DNA of 64,000 nucleotides from CAWBRT01 sp963696525 (GCA_963696525.1 CAVOKO010000009.1:248001-312000); one strand, 5' to 3'; shown: positions 38,111 through 46,304, numbered from the stretch's first letter. Notes: generated by a model from the sequence alone, not told the origin. Translations and numbers: made by a program.

Positions 38111-38124
38111 AAGAAACGTTTCTT
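38111..38124. promoter_or_regulatory. Perfect 14-bp palindrome upstream of the DUF2934 gene
   Basis: AAGAAACGTTTCTT is its own reverse complement and lies 40 bases before the DUF2934 start, a plausible place for an operator. Binding is not demonstrated. Confidence 0.4.
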
Positions 38125-38164
38125 TCACTGGGCGAAGTATCGGCTTTAGGAGGCAACACCGGTC

Positions 38165-38377
38165 ATGTTTACTATGAAACGAACCACCAAGAATAAGTTT
38201 GAGAATGCCAAGAGCGCAGCGCCGGTCGCAAAGGCGAGCACTCGTGATCTGGACGTTCAGGATGCGATTGGCGCTTACGCCTATAGTCTGTATGAGCAGC
38301 GCGGTTGCGAGCACGGCCACGACCTTGAAGATTGGCTGCGGGCTGAGGGTGAAGTGCGCACCCATCTGGGTGCATGA
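38165..38377 (+). CDS. DUF2934-family small protein
   Basis: A 70-residue protein with the DUF2934 signature: AIGAYAYSLYEQRGCEHGHDLEDWLRAEGEV, a helical stretch built around YxLYxxRGxxxGxDxxDWxxAE (described, not quoted in full). The family is common in Acidobacteriota and has no known function. An AGGAGG ribosome site at 38148-38153 supports the ATG at 38165; a second in-frame ATG at 38174 is possible. Confidence 0.85.
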   Translation: MFTMKRTTKNKFENAKSAAPVAKASTRDLDVQDAIGAYAYSLYEQRGCEHGHDLEDWLRAEGEVRTHLGA

Positions 38378-38550
38378 TTTGGAAAGGTACTGCGAAAGGC
38401 TAGCGCCGATTCCCGGATCAGGTACAGCAAGAGCCTGATTTCGGAAGGCGATAGTCGTGCCGAACTCACTGGGCAAAATTAGTCCTGACGCCCTCCAGAC
38501 AAAGCGGGACGACTAGCGAAAATCGCTTAACGTCATGGTTGGCGGACACG

Positions 38551-38613
38551 TCTCAAGGAAGAGGTTCGGGAATATACTTCGAGTTCTTGTTGCGACCCGC
38601 CCGCTCACGACGA
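38551..38613 (-). pseudogene. Truncated copy of the 75-residue orphan gene
   Basis: The minus strand encodes a stretch like RxRERAGRNKNSKYIPEPLLE, matching the C-terminal part of the 75-residue family with changed flanks and without the N-terminal half. It stands about 39 bases after the stop of the right-hand Crp-type gene, against 176 bases for the same codons in the left arm, so roughly 140 bases have been deleted. Confidence 0.75.
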
Positions 38614-38651
38614 CGGATGTTGCAGGAGATGGCTTGATGTCGTGACGGCCA

Positions 38652-39461
38652 TTAGTCATGAAGCACGACGCTGACCAGCGAGCTGTGGACGTGCATGCCA
38701 CCACCGTTGTAGTCGATGAAGCCCAGATCCCTGAACCGATTCATAAAAAAACTCACTCGCGAGCGGGTGGTGCCGATCATTTCGGCAAGAGTTTCCTGAC
38801 TCATTCTAGCGATCAGCGGTATCGGCTTGGATTCCTGGCCAAAGTTGGCCAGCAGCAGGAGGAGCCGCGCCAAGCGTTTTTCGCTGGAGTTGAAGATGTG
38901 ATCGACCAGGTCCGCTTCCATGCGAATGTTCCGGGAAAGCAGGTAGGAGAGAAAGCGTTCGGCAAATACCGGTTCCCGATGGAGTAGCCCCACCATGACC
39001 AGCTTCTCCACCCGAATAATGGCGCTCCGTTCGACGGTTCTAGCGGTGGCCATACGAATCGGTTGGCCCGCCAGACACCCCTCGCCGAAGAAGCTGCCTT
39101 CGGGCAGGATGGCGACGACAGCTTCTTTGCCACGCTTGGAGACAACCGTGAGCTTCATCTTGCCGCTCTGGAGGTAGAACACCGCATCCGCCGCAGCCCC
39201 TTGCGCAAAGACGGATTCACCGCCTTGGTATTCCTGTTTACTTTTTCCAGTGGTGAGTTTTGCCAGGAAAGCGCGGGGATCGAATGCGGCAGTCCCATCA
39301 GGTGACCCGCCGATCTCTGCCAGACTGAGGATCGCTTCAGAAGCTGCGACCGGAGGCGAAGGCGCGATCTGGTTGCCGGGATGCTTCCGGCCCTTGGTTC
39401 CGTGTGCGGATTTTGCTAACACAGTTCCGGAATCAACAACGGCAGCGCGTTTAATAGCCAT
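38652..39461 (-). CDS. Crp/Fnr-family transcriptional regulator, right (inverted) copy
   Basis: A 269-residue paralogue of the regulator at 36306-37082. From the FDPRAFLAKLTTGKSKQEY segment to the end the two are nearly identical; the N-terminal 60 residues differ more (an AIKRAAVVDSG start and a TKGRKHPGN stretch). The winged helix SQETLAEMIGTTRSRVSFFM is intact, and no Cys cluster is present. The ATG at 39461 has a GGGGAGAG site; the frame is open eight codons further up. Near-identical effector and DNA-binding domains suggest recent duplication or gene conversion. Confidence 0.93.
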   Translation of the reverse strand: MAIKRAAVVDSGTVLAKSAHGTKGRKHPGNQIAPSPPVAASEAILSLAEIGGSPDGTAAFDPRAFLAKLTTGKSKQEYQGGESVFAQGAAADAVFYLQSGKMKLTVVSKRGKEAVVAILPEGSFFGEGCLAGQPIRMATARTVERSAIIRVEKLVMVGLLHREPVFAERFLSYLLSRNIRMEADLVDHIFNSSEKRLARLLLLLANFGQESKPIPLIARMSQETLAEMIGTTRSRVSFFMNRFRDLGFIDYNGGGMHVHSSLVSVVLHD

Positions 39462-39528
39462 GGGAATCTCTCCCCTCGGCGGCATACCTTGCTAAGTAGC
39501 GATCGATTATCCAAATGCTGAATGGGAA

Positions 39529-39560
39529 AATCTGGTCAAAATTGAACACTTAGGAAAATA
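39529..39560 (+). repeat. Four-copy motif, copy 3
   Basis: Reads AATCTGGTCAAAATTGAACACT, the plus-strand counterpart of the motifs at 35607 and 35881. It lies about 70 bases upstream of the right-hand regulator gene's start. Confidence 0.6.
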
Positions 39561-39770
39561 TTCCCCAAATCGCCTGATGCGATTGCACTTAGCATGAACT
39601 TGTGCGTTGACGACGGCGAAGCAGAATGCGGCGAGAGTTCAAGGTAAAGATAAAAAGATAACGACCGAGCTAGTCGCCCGTAAAGCGTAGGGCAAGCGAG
39701 TGCGCAGCCAAAGCGTATCGCATCACAAGGCATGGTTGAGCCCAGCAAGCAAAGACCGGTTGGGAAACTT

Positions 39771-40085
39771 TCATTTTTTCGCGAGTGCCGCCTTCCGATT
39801 CAGCAGCCATTGCTCCCACTGAGTTTTCGTCTTCGCCGGAAACTTCGACAGCACCAACGGCACGAATTTGTCGAAACTCGGCGTGAATTGAGTTGAGCGG
39901 ACTGTCTGAAGCATTTTTTCTATTCTTGAGGTTGATGGCTCCTCCATGTCGGAAATGACCTTCGGCCCAGCGCTGACGGAGTTCGCCGGAGGTTTTGCAG
40001 GAGCGCTAGTGGGTGACGGCTTGTCAGTGCCGTGTACGGCGTCGTACTTCACAAACTGGCTCTTCCAAAAATTATCGTTCTTCAT
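39771..40085 (-). CDS. Hypothetical 104-residue protein
   Basis: Starting at MKNDNFWKSQFVKYDAV, the frame has a Pro/Ala/Ser-rich linker and a C-terminal segment FDKFVPLVLSKFPAKTKTQWEQWLLNRKAALAKK that could form two helices. An in-frame ATG 13 codons upstream is possible. Composition is protein-like, but I recognise no family and the ribosome site is weak. Confidence 0.45.
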   Translation of the reverse strand: MKNDNFWKSQFVKYDAVHGTDKPSPTSAPAKPPANSVSAGPKVISDMEEPSTSRIEKMLQTVRSTQFTPSFDKFVPLVLSKFPAKTKTQWEQWLLNRKAALAKK

Positions 40086-40124
40086 ATGGGAGTTGACTGG
40101 TTTCCTTTGTGCTTGCGCCCACAA

Positions 40125-40448
40125 GCCTTATGCACTCAGCGCAGATTGCTCCGATTTACTTTCGGGAGATTTGGAGGGAAGCTTAATAGCAGCACTACCC
40201 CATGACCTCAGCGGGCGGTTCCGCTGACGGTGCTCCTGCCTAACAGGCTGCTGAAAAACAAGTTTCGGGAAGGATAAGTCCCCAACATCTTGTACGCTTC
40301 ACTTCTGGATTACACATTCGGTGCCCACCACACGTAACGACCGCGCGCGCCGGGGACCTCGACTTCCCACCCCAACAAGCCATCAGCAGGCTTGTCGGGG
40401 ACCCCGCCGGCTTCCCACCCGGGCTTCGGCGCGTTCTTGAACAGTTGC
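40125..40448. other. Gene-free stretch with one dispersed repeat
   Basis: Contains TAACAGGCTGCTGAAAAACAAG at 40241-40262, a copy of the TGCTGAAAAAC element also seen at 21121, 32507, 35311 and 55453. The rest is GC-rich with no coding frame I can support. Confidence 0.5.
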
Positions 40449-40682
40449 CTAAGCCTCGGCCGCAAACTGTTCTGGCCTCACTTCGAGTGTCGCCGCGTCG
40501 TTCTCCGGCCTAATCAAAACTTCTTGCCGCCCCAAACCTGCAAGGCGCTGAAACACATCATTCGCCGTGTCTTGAATCCGATTACTGGGATTATGAAGTT
40601 TGCGAATTGCTTTGAACGCCAAGTGGCACAACGTATAGCGGCTTGTCGTACGTAACGCCTCAAAAACAACCTCGGAACGCAT
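40449..40682 (-). CDS. 77-residue protein with weak likeness to RNA polymerase omega
   Basis: Starts MRSEVVFEALRTTSRYTL and continues CHLAFKAIRKLHNPSNRIQDTANDVF. The pattern of a folded N-terminal helix followed by KAxRKLHxPxxRIQDTxNDVF recalls a small omega-like family in Acidobacteriota, but this is recollection and needs a search. An AGGAGGT ribosome site eight bases before the ATG at 40682 is the best in this region, so translation is likely. Confidence 0.6.
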   Translation of the reverse strand: MRSEVVFEALRTTSRYTLCHLAFKAIRKLHNPSNRIQDTANDVFQRLAGLGRQEVLIRPENDAATLEVRPEQFAAEA

Positions 40683-40839
40683 AAACGACACCTCCTGTGG
40701 CCACCGGGACGGTTGTGATTCGTGGTGTACGTTCTCGCAAAAACGGCGACCTGCGCTTTTGGCGGTACAGGACTGCTGGCGCGGAACACGGCAGCGGCGA
40801 GACTCGCGTGCCAATGTTACCGAACTACGTGAGCCACGT

Positions 40840-41028
40840 TCAGCTAATCCCCATTCCGTGTGCCCGGATCGGGTCACACTCGTCGAACGCCTCTTCCGTC
40901 ACCTCTGCCGCTTGCTTTCGCTTCAACTCCTCTAACTCATACGCGGTGGTGATCTCGATTGGAAAACCATACGTCCGGTAAAACTCCAGCAATTCGTTTG
41001 GGGTGACCTTCAAAGTGCTTCCCTCCAC
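40840..41028 (-). CDS. 62-residue orphan protein, right (inverted) copy
   Basis: Paralogue of the 67-residue protein at 35978-36181; TVTP-, FYRTYGFPIEITTAYELEEL- and KRKQAAEVTEEAFDE-like stretches match with few changes. The start is GTG. Together with the regulator at 38652-39461 and the truncated 75-residue gene, it mirrors the left arm, though about 1.4 kb with two other genes now separates it from the regulator. Confidence 0.7.
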   Translation of the reverse strand: MEGSTLKVTPNELLEFYRTYGFPIEITTAYELEELKRKQAAEVTEEAFDECDPIRAHGMGIS

Positions 41029-41266
41029 TGCGCACGTCTCACCACAACCGACACCCTCACTTCTTCCCCAAGAAAGCTGCGTTCAGCGCGAAATAACAAC
41101 GTTACTGTCGACTGTGAAGCAGAGGGCAGCGGCAATACAGGAGTCAACGTGCTCCTCACACCGCTTGAAAAAAGGGTCTACGGCCGAAACTTGGCCCGCA
41201 ATATGCCGCGCAGAACCTTAAGTGATTGTTCGCCAGTGTTATTGTCGAAGCGCAGGATGGACAAAA
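41029..41266. other. Gene-free stretch
   Basis: No supported gene. Part of a 630-base gap that continues with repeats to 41660. Confidence 0.45.
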
Positions 41267-41296
41267 ACTGGTCAATATTGAACACTTGAGAAAATA
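41267..41296 (+). repeat. Four-copy motif, copy 4
   Basis: Reads AACTGGTCAATATTGAACACTT, the outermost copy on the right arm, in the same orientation as copy 3. Confidence 0.6.
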
Positions 41297-41660
41297 ACCG
41301 TCCCAAACCGGGAATATGGCGCACGCCAACCCGGAACCGCCACTCTACTTTCAGAACAGGCACTGCCGCACACCACCCGCAAGTTGGGGCGGAAGTGCCG
41401 GGTTCTGGCGAAATCAGTTTTGAGCTACCGGTGCGGGATGGAAAGTGGAGGTGAGTAGCGCGACCCGGATGGGTGTCATGCTGAGTACAGCGAAGCATCC
41501 CAGGAAACTGTCCCGCCCCGCGCCGCCCTGGGCTTTTTGATGAAATCCTTCTGCTGCCCTTCAGCCCCATGCCACGCTGGGATTCTTCGCTCCCTGTGGT
41601 CGCTCAGAATGACAGCCTAAGCATTTCAAGCAGAAGGAAGCTTGAGCGGGCAATCCCAGG
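41297..41660. repeat. Gene-free stretch with dispersed repeat fragments
   Basis: Includes TGTCATGCTGAGTACAGCGA (41476-41495) and GGGATTCTTCGCTCC followed by CGCTCAGAATGACAG (41579-41612), forms of the GGATGACA-type repeat also found at 51890, 53625, 55473 and 57527. A 130-codon minus-strand frame here is produced by these repeats. Confidence 0.5.
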
Positions 41661-42017
41661 TCATCGCGTCAATAAGACGTTCATGCTGTTGCCGGCTGTG
41701 TTTTCCAAGTGTCCCGCAAGCACATTTCCATCGTCGGATAGCGTGAGATTCATGACGATATGATTATGTATATCACCATTGTAAAAGTCGGCAATCACCG
41801 TAACCGTGTCCCCCGACACGTTGACGCTCACATCGCGACCCCAACAAACCCCCACATATCTTCCCGCCACCCTGCTGATCAATAGAGTGCCAGGGCCTGG
41901 GCCCATGCTGTGCCACGTCCCCTCAACGCTCCTCTGGGCTTGGGCGAACGTCGGCATTAACACAGCGAGAGCAAAAATCACCACGAAGCATAGTTGCAAA
42001 CGTCCCAGATTCTTCAC
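41661..42017 (-). CDS. Small secreted protein, unknown
   Basis: A 118-residue protein with a clear signal peptide: basic MKNLGRLQ, hydrophobic LCFVVIFALAVLMPTF, and a cleavage site after AQA near residue 28. The mature part is about 90 residues, beginning RSVEGTWHSMGPGPG, rich in beta-strand-like segments (TVTVIADFYNGD, HIVMNLTLSDDGNVLAGHL). This resembles small lipocalin-like or META-type secreted proteins, but I cannot assign a family. It stands alone upstream of dnaJ in the same direction. Confidence 0.72.
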   Translation of the reverse strand: MKNLGRLQLCFVVIFALAVLMPTFAQAQRSVEGTWHSMGPGPGTLLISRVAGRYVGVCWGRDVSVNVSGDTVTVIADFYNGDIHNHIVMNLTLSDDGNVLAGHLENTAGNSMNVLLTR

Positions 42018-42142
42018 TGGAATCTTCTTTGTCAGCTTATATCATTGCAATCAATTGGTTACAACTCTTTTGTGAAATAGGGATTGCTGTCACAACAGAC
42101 GTTTATGTAACAACGATTGCGCGGATATCCGGGAGACTTACG

Positions 42143-43273
42143 CTAGGCGAACATGTCTTTCACTTTGCTTAGCAGCGAGCGCTTCTCGATCTTGTTGTCT
42201 ACGCCGGCGATCGAATCGAGTTCCTGCAATAGTTCACGCTGGCGTTTGGTCAGTTTGGTCGGAGTATGAACCTTAACCTCGACGTAGAGATCGCCACGCC
42301 CGCCGCCGTTGAGTACGGGCACGCCCTTGTGCCGCAGCCGGAAGGAAGTGCCTGTCTGCGTTCCTTCGGCAATTTTGATCGTCGCCTCGCCCTCGAGTGT
42401 GGGGATCTTGATTTCCGCACCGAGCGACGCCTGGGCGAACGAGATGGGAACAGCACAAAAAAGATCTTTGCCTTCGCGCTCGAAGACCGCGTGCTCCTTA
42501 ACGTGCAACACAACGTAGACGTCGCCATTCGGTCCGCCGTGCAGGCCCGCATCGCCTGCGCCCGAGAAGAGCATGCGCGTCCCTTCTTCGACGCCGGCGG
42601 GAATCTCCAGCTTCAGCGTGTGCTGTTGGATGACGACCCCCTCGCCTTTGCAGCTCTTGCAGGGGTCCTGGATCACCGTTCCCATGCCTTGGCACGCCGG
42701 ACACGTCCGCGCCATGGTCAGAAAGCCATTCTGGAACCGTATCTGGCCGCGGCCTCCGCATTGCCGGCACTGTGCCGGTGCTTTGCCTGCCGTGGTGCCT
42801 TTACCCCGGCAGTCTTCGCAGATCTCGCGCCGGCGAAAAGCGACTTCTCGCTCGCAGCCAAAGACCGCTTCCACAAACTCGATGGTCGTATCTTCGCGCA
42901 GGTCGCCGCCGCGCTGCGCCCGTGAGCGGCGCCGGCCGCCTCCACCGAAAGCGTCGCCGAAGCCAAACAGGTCGCCGAAAATCTCGGCAAAATCGATGGT
43001 GCCGGCATCAAAGCCGCCGCCAAAGCCTCCGCTCATGCCATTGACGCCGGCGTGGCCAAAACGGTCGTAGTTGGCACGCTTCTGCGGATCGCTCAGGATT
43101 GCGTAGGCTTCGCTGCACTCCTTGAATTTCTCTTCGGACGAGGGATTCCCCGGATTGCGGTCCGGATGATGTTGCAGCGCCATCTTGCGGTATGCGCTCT
43201 TGATCTCCTGATCGCCGGCGGTGCGGGAAATTTCGAGAACTTCGTAGTAATCGCGTTTGATCTGAGTAGCCAG
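42143..43273 (-). CDS. dnaJ: Chaperone DnaJ with apparent CTG start
   Basis: Co-chaperone of DnaK. The J domain carries HHPDRN; a Gly/Phe-rich region, four CxxCxGxG zinc motifs (CEDCRGKG, CRQCGGRG, CPACQGMG, CKSCKGEG) and the C-terminal substrate domains follow. The first in-frame ATG (43183) would remove the first 30 residues of the J domain (KRDYYEVLEISRTAG). Upstream, the frame runs to a CTG at 43273 preceded by AGGAAG at six bases, with no ATG, GTG or TTG before the next stop. CTG is the best candidate start, unless a base is miscalled. It ends the hrcA-grpE-dnaJ operon. Confidence 0.93.
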   Translation of the reverse strand: MATQIKRDYYEVLEISRTAGDQEIKSAYRKMALQHHPDRNPGNPSSEEKFKECSEAYAILSDPQKRANYDRFGHAGVNGMSGGFGGGFDAGTIDFAEIFGDLFGFGDAFGGGGRRRSRAQRGGDLREDTTIEFVEAVFGCEREVAFRRREICEDCRGKGTTAGKAPAQCRQCGGRGQIRFQNGFLTMARTCPACQGMGTVIQDPCKSCKGEGVVIQQHTLKLEIPAGVEEGTRMLFSGAGDAGLHGGPNGDVYVVLHVKEHAVFEREGKDLFCAVPISFAQASLGAEIKIPTLEGEATIKIAEGTQTGTSFRLRHKGVPVLNGGGRGDLYVEVKVHTPTKLTKRQRELLQELDSIAGVDNKIEKRSLLSKVKDMFA

Positions 43274-43303
43274 AGTCTTCTTCCTCGCGGGGTCGTGCTG
43301 AAT

Positions 43304-43909
43304 TTATCTTCCGGGGTTCTGCGCCACCAACACCATGGCCGGACGCAGAAGTCGATCGCGCAGCTTGTATCCGCGGAGCAGTTCCTCAACCACATAGTTT
43401 TCGGGAACTTCGGTGGTCGGCACCATCTGAACCGCCTGGTGAATGCTGGGATCGAATGCTATGCCTTTGGTTGGGACGGGCTCCACCCCGAGTTTGGCGA
43501 GCACGTCGTGGAATTGCCGGTCGATCAAGTCGATGCCCGAACGGATGTCCTCGGAGCCGGCCGGTCCGGTTTTCAGGGCGCGGTCGAGGCTGTCGAGAAT
43601 CGGCAGCAAAAGCCTCAGCGCCTCGGCCAGAGCGTACTCGCGATACTCCTGCTGCTCCCGCGCCACGCGCTTGCGGAAATTGTCGAACTCGGCCTGCAGG
43701 CGAGCCAAGCGGTCCAGATAAGCAACGCTTTCGGCACGCAGCTTCTCAATCTGAGCTTCGAACTCGCTGCTTGGAGCCGCGGCCGCTTGCGCCTGGTCTT
43801 GCTGAGTGTCCGGCTGTTCGCTGGACGACTCATCGCTCTCCGGTAGTTCACGTTCCGGGTCCAGGTGATCAATTCCCTTCTGGCGGATCTTGCCGTTACC
43901 TTTGGTCAT
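43304..43909 (-). CDS. grpE: Nucleotide exchange factor GrpE
   Basis: A 201-residue GrpE, which releases ADP from DnaK. It has the disordered acidic/Gln-rich N terminus, the long coiled coil (IEKLRAESVAYLDRLARLQAEFDNFRKRV, continuous over residues 55-85) and the beta-domain motif FDPSIHQAVQ followed by VVEELLRGYKLRDRLLRPAMV. It lies between hrcA and dnaJ, the usual order when HrcA regulates the operon. Confidence 0.95.
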   Translation of the reverse strand: MTKGNGKIRQKGIDHLDPERELPESDESSSEQPDTQQDQAQAAAAPSSEFEAQIEKLRAESVAYLDRLARLQAEFDNFRKRVAREQQEYREYALAEALRLLLPILDSLDRALKTGPAGSEDIRSGIDLIDRQFHDVLAKLGVEPVPTKGIAFDPSIHQAVQMVPTTEVPENYVVEELLRGYKLRDRLLRPAMVLVAQNPGR

Positions 43910-43914
43910 AACGC

Positions 43915-44967
43915 CTATTCGGTTTCGTTGAGTAATTTATCAAATAGAGTCGCGATGTAGGAAACCGCGGTGATGGTGTGCTGATAGTCCATGCGGGTGG
44001 GGCCAATCACGGCCAAGCGCCCAAACATTTCATCTCCGGAGCGCGCCGGAGCTCCGATCAGCACAAAATTTTTAAGGTCGGGCATCGCCTGTTCCAGCCC
44101 GATCACGACGCGCACAGCCTCCTGCCGCGCGTCAAGATAGGCGGCGAGAAGTTCGCAGACACGCTGCTTTTCTTCCAACGCTTGCAGCAACTGCCGCAGC
44201 CTCTCCGAATCATTATCGCGCGAAATCAGGTTTGCCGTGCCTTCGACGAAGACCGTTTCTCCGCCGTGATCGTTAGCCAACGCGCCATTCCTGTACAACT
44301 GCTCGATCGAGCCCATCAGCTGGTCGTACTCGCTGCGCTCCTGTTCGATGCGCCGCTCCAGCTCCACGCGCAGTGATTCCAGCGTCCATCCGCGGAAATT
44401 TTCGTTGATGTAGCGGGAGGCCATATCGAGATCCGCCTGGGAAAGCGCCCGTCCTACTCGCAGTACGCGATCCCGCACCAGGCCGCCGCGCATCACCACT
44501 ACGGCGAGGATCTTCTGCTCCGCCAGTCTCTGAAAGTGGACGTGCTCCAGCGCGTTTTTCGGGCCTCCGCTGGTGACCGCAACCCCAACTCCGCGCGAAA
44601 CCAGCGAGAGCACGTGCGTGGTCCTCTCCATAAACTCCTGCACGTCATGGATTCCGTGGAAGGATTTCTGCAACGTCTGTTCATCCTCGGACGAGATGCT
44701 GGCAGCGCCCGATAGCTTCTCCACATAGTATCGGTATCCGTGAACGCTGGGGACACGCCCTGAGGAAGTGTGCGGCTGCTCGAGCAACCCCGCCTCCGCC
44801 AGATCCGCCATCACATTGCGAATGCTGGCCGCACTGAGGCCTTCCAGGTTGCGACGGGCTATGGTGCGGGAACCAACCGGCTCACCCGTCGAAATGTAAG
44901 TCTCGACGATGGCGGTCAGAATCTCCTGCTCACGCCTTCCGATTTGAGGAGAGTCGGCCATGCTCAA
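43915..44967 (-). CDS. hrcA: Heat-inducible transcription repressor HrcA
   Basis: A 350-residue repressor that binds the CIRCE operator and is released when GroEL is titrated. The N-terminal winged helix reads REQEILTAIVETYISTGEPVGSRTIAR, with LSAASIRNVMADLAEAGLL and PHTSSGRVPSVHGYRYYV. The C-terminal GAF-like part contains a GPTRMDY motif. A CIRCE-like operator lies 141 bases upstream of the start, so the operon is probably self-regulated. Confidence 0.95.
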   Translation of the reverse strand: MSMADSPQIGRREQEILTAIVETYISTGEPVGSRTIARRNLEGLSAASIRNVMADLAEAGLLEQPHTSSGRVPSVHGYRYYVEKLSGAASISSEDEQTLQKSFHGIHDVQEFMERTTHVLSLVSRGVGVAVTSGGPKNALEHVHFQRLAEQKILAVVVMRGGLVRDRVLRVGRALSQADLDMASRYINENFRGWTLESLRVELERRIEQERSEYDQLMGSIEQLYRNGALANDHGGETVFVEGTANLISRDNDSERLRQLLQALEEKQRVCELLAAYLDARQEAVRVVIGLEQAMPDLKNFVLIGAPARSGDEMFGRLAVIGPTRMDYQHTITAVSYIATLFDKLLNETE

Positions 44968-45107
44968 GCTCCAGTCATCCTCTTTAGATGCAGCTATTTA
45001 GGCACCGGATTCCAGCGTAGGCTGCAGCTCTGGTCCCGGCAACAGCCGTTTTGCCGCTGGGGTGGGGGCTCAGAAGCTGTCTCGGAATTTCTATTTTAGC
45101 ACTGTTG

Positions 45108-45134
45108 TTGGCACTCGCAGCCAAAGAGTGACAG
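45108..45134. promoter_or_regulatory. CIRCE-like operator of hrcA
   Basis: TTGGCACTC - nine bases - GAGTGACAG. The first half differs from the consensus TTAGCACTC at one position; the second differs from GAGTGCTAA at the last four. The exact nine-base spacing and the position before hrcA make it convincing. It is a 14-of-18 match by my count. Confidence 0.65.
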
Positions 45135-45186
45135 ACATAGGAGCAAGAATCGTAAGCGGAGTACTAAGTGATGCGTTACCCGTTAC

Positions 45187-45277
45187 TTAGAGGAAAGTTT
45201 TCGGTTATTTAGACGAAAATTTTTGGCAGATGCAGACTGTCGGACTAGCTGCTTTTGGCACACTTTTGGCACACTTT
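45187..45277. repeat. Tandem direct repeats upstream of the hrcA operator
   Basis: Two near-identical 18-base units, TTAGAGGAAAGTTTTCGG (45187) and TTAGACGAAAATTTTTGG (45209), are spaced 22 bases apart. Just after them TTTTGGCACAC occurs twice in tandem (45253-45275). The 22-base and 11-base periods would place the units on the same face of the helix, as for a regulator. Confidence 0.55.
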
Positions 45278-45452
45278 ATGCACCAAATTGGCCTCAAGCT
45301 GTGTCCGATAATGCGCAACTCTGGCGTACGCCCCGGCTGGCCAGAGACTCACACCGCCTGCTTGCGCGGCGCGTGCGGGCAACGGATCGCGCCCCGGCTC
45401 GCGGCAGTGCGGACGACATTCCGGCCGGTCCGCGTGATAGAGCTCCCGACCG

Positions 45453-46304
45453 TTACTGAACTTCGATGATGTTCCCGCCTTGGGTGGAGTTCAGTTCATC
45501 GACGCGCTGGAGCACGTTTCGGGCAAAAGCAAACATCGAGCGGGCGTGCTCGGACTGCTCTCCCTCAAGCACCACCGGATGACCGCTGTCGCCACCTTCG
45601 CGAATCTGCGGATCGAGTTCGATGCGGCCCAGGAAAGGCAAATCAAATTGTTGAGCGGTTCGTTCGCCGCCGCCTTTGGAGAAAATGTCGATCTCCCGGT
45701 GGCAGTGGGGGCACAGGAAGTGGCTCATGTTTTCTACCATGCCGATGATGTCGACCTTCATGGTGCGAAGCATCTCGATTGCCTTGCGCGCGTCCTGCAA
45801 AGCAACGTCGCTCGGCGTGGTGACCACCACGGCTCCGGTGAGCGGCACGGTCTGGATGAGCGAAATCGCCACGTCTCCGGTGCCAGGAGGCAAATCGACC
45901 ACCAGATAGTCCAGCTCTCCCCACTCGACCTGTCCGAGGAATTGGCGAATGATGGAGTGCAGCATGGGTCCGCGCCAGACCAGAGGCTTATCTCCCGGGT
46001 TCAGAAATCCAACCGAGATCACCCGGACGCCATAACGTTCGATGGGAACGATGCGATCGCCTTCGGTGATCTGCGGCGCCTGGTTGGTGCCGAACATGAG
46101 CGGAACGTTGGGTCCGTAAACGTCGGCATCGAGCAGGCCGACCTTGTGCCCGAGGCGGGCCAGAGCGATGGCGAGATTTACCGCCAGAGTGGTTTTTCCC
46201 ACGCCGCCCTTGCCGGAGCCGACAGCGATAATCGATTGAACGCCAGGAATAGCCTGCGGTGCTTGCGGCTGCGGACCAGAGCCGTGCTCATGCGTGTGAG
46301 ACAA
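45453..46304 (-). CDS. mrp: Mrp/NBP35-family iron-sulfur cluster carrier ATPase
   Basis: A 283-residue P-loop ATPase that carries [4Fe-4S] clusters to apoproteins. Walker A is the deviant GKGGVGKTT, DADVYGPN and DLPPGTGD follow, and the cluster-binding pair is CPHC near residue 197. A short His-rich N terminus (SHTHEHG) precedes the domain. It lacks the N-terminal DUF59 domain of some Mrp proteins. The gene is upstream of the hrcA operon on the same strand but about 485 bases away. Confidence 0.94.
   Translation of the reverse strand: MSHTHEHGSGPQPQAPQAIPGVQSIIAVGSGKGGVGKTTLAVNLAIALARLGHKVGLLDADVYGPNVPLMFGTNQAPQITEGDRIVPIERYGVRVISVGFLNPGDKPLVWRGPMLHSIIRQFLGQVEWGELDYLVVDLPPGTGDVAISLIQTVPLTGAVVVTTPSDVALQDARKAIEMLRTMKVDIIGMVENMSHFLCPHCHREIDIFSKGGGERTAQQFDLPFLGRIELDPQIREGGDSGHPVVLEGEQSEHARSMFAFARNVLQRVDELNSTQGGNIIEVQ

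Noticed and set aside
39536..39748. 70-codon minus-strand open frame
   Set aside because: No ribosome site or paralogue; contains one copy of the four-copy motif.
41178..41570. 130-codon minus-strand open frame
   Set aside because: Covers repeat units that recur elsewhere as non-coding DNA.
45096..45116. CIRCE half-sites TTAGCACT and GGCACTC taken as one operator
   Set aside because: The spacing and orientation are wrong. The properly spaced nine-base arrangement at 45108-45134 fits better.
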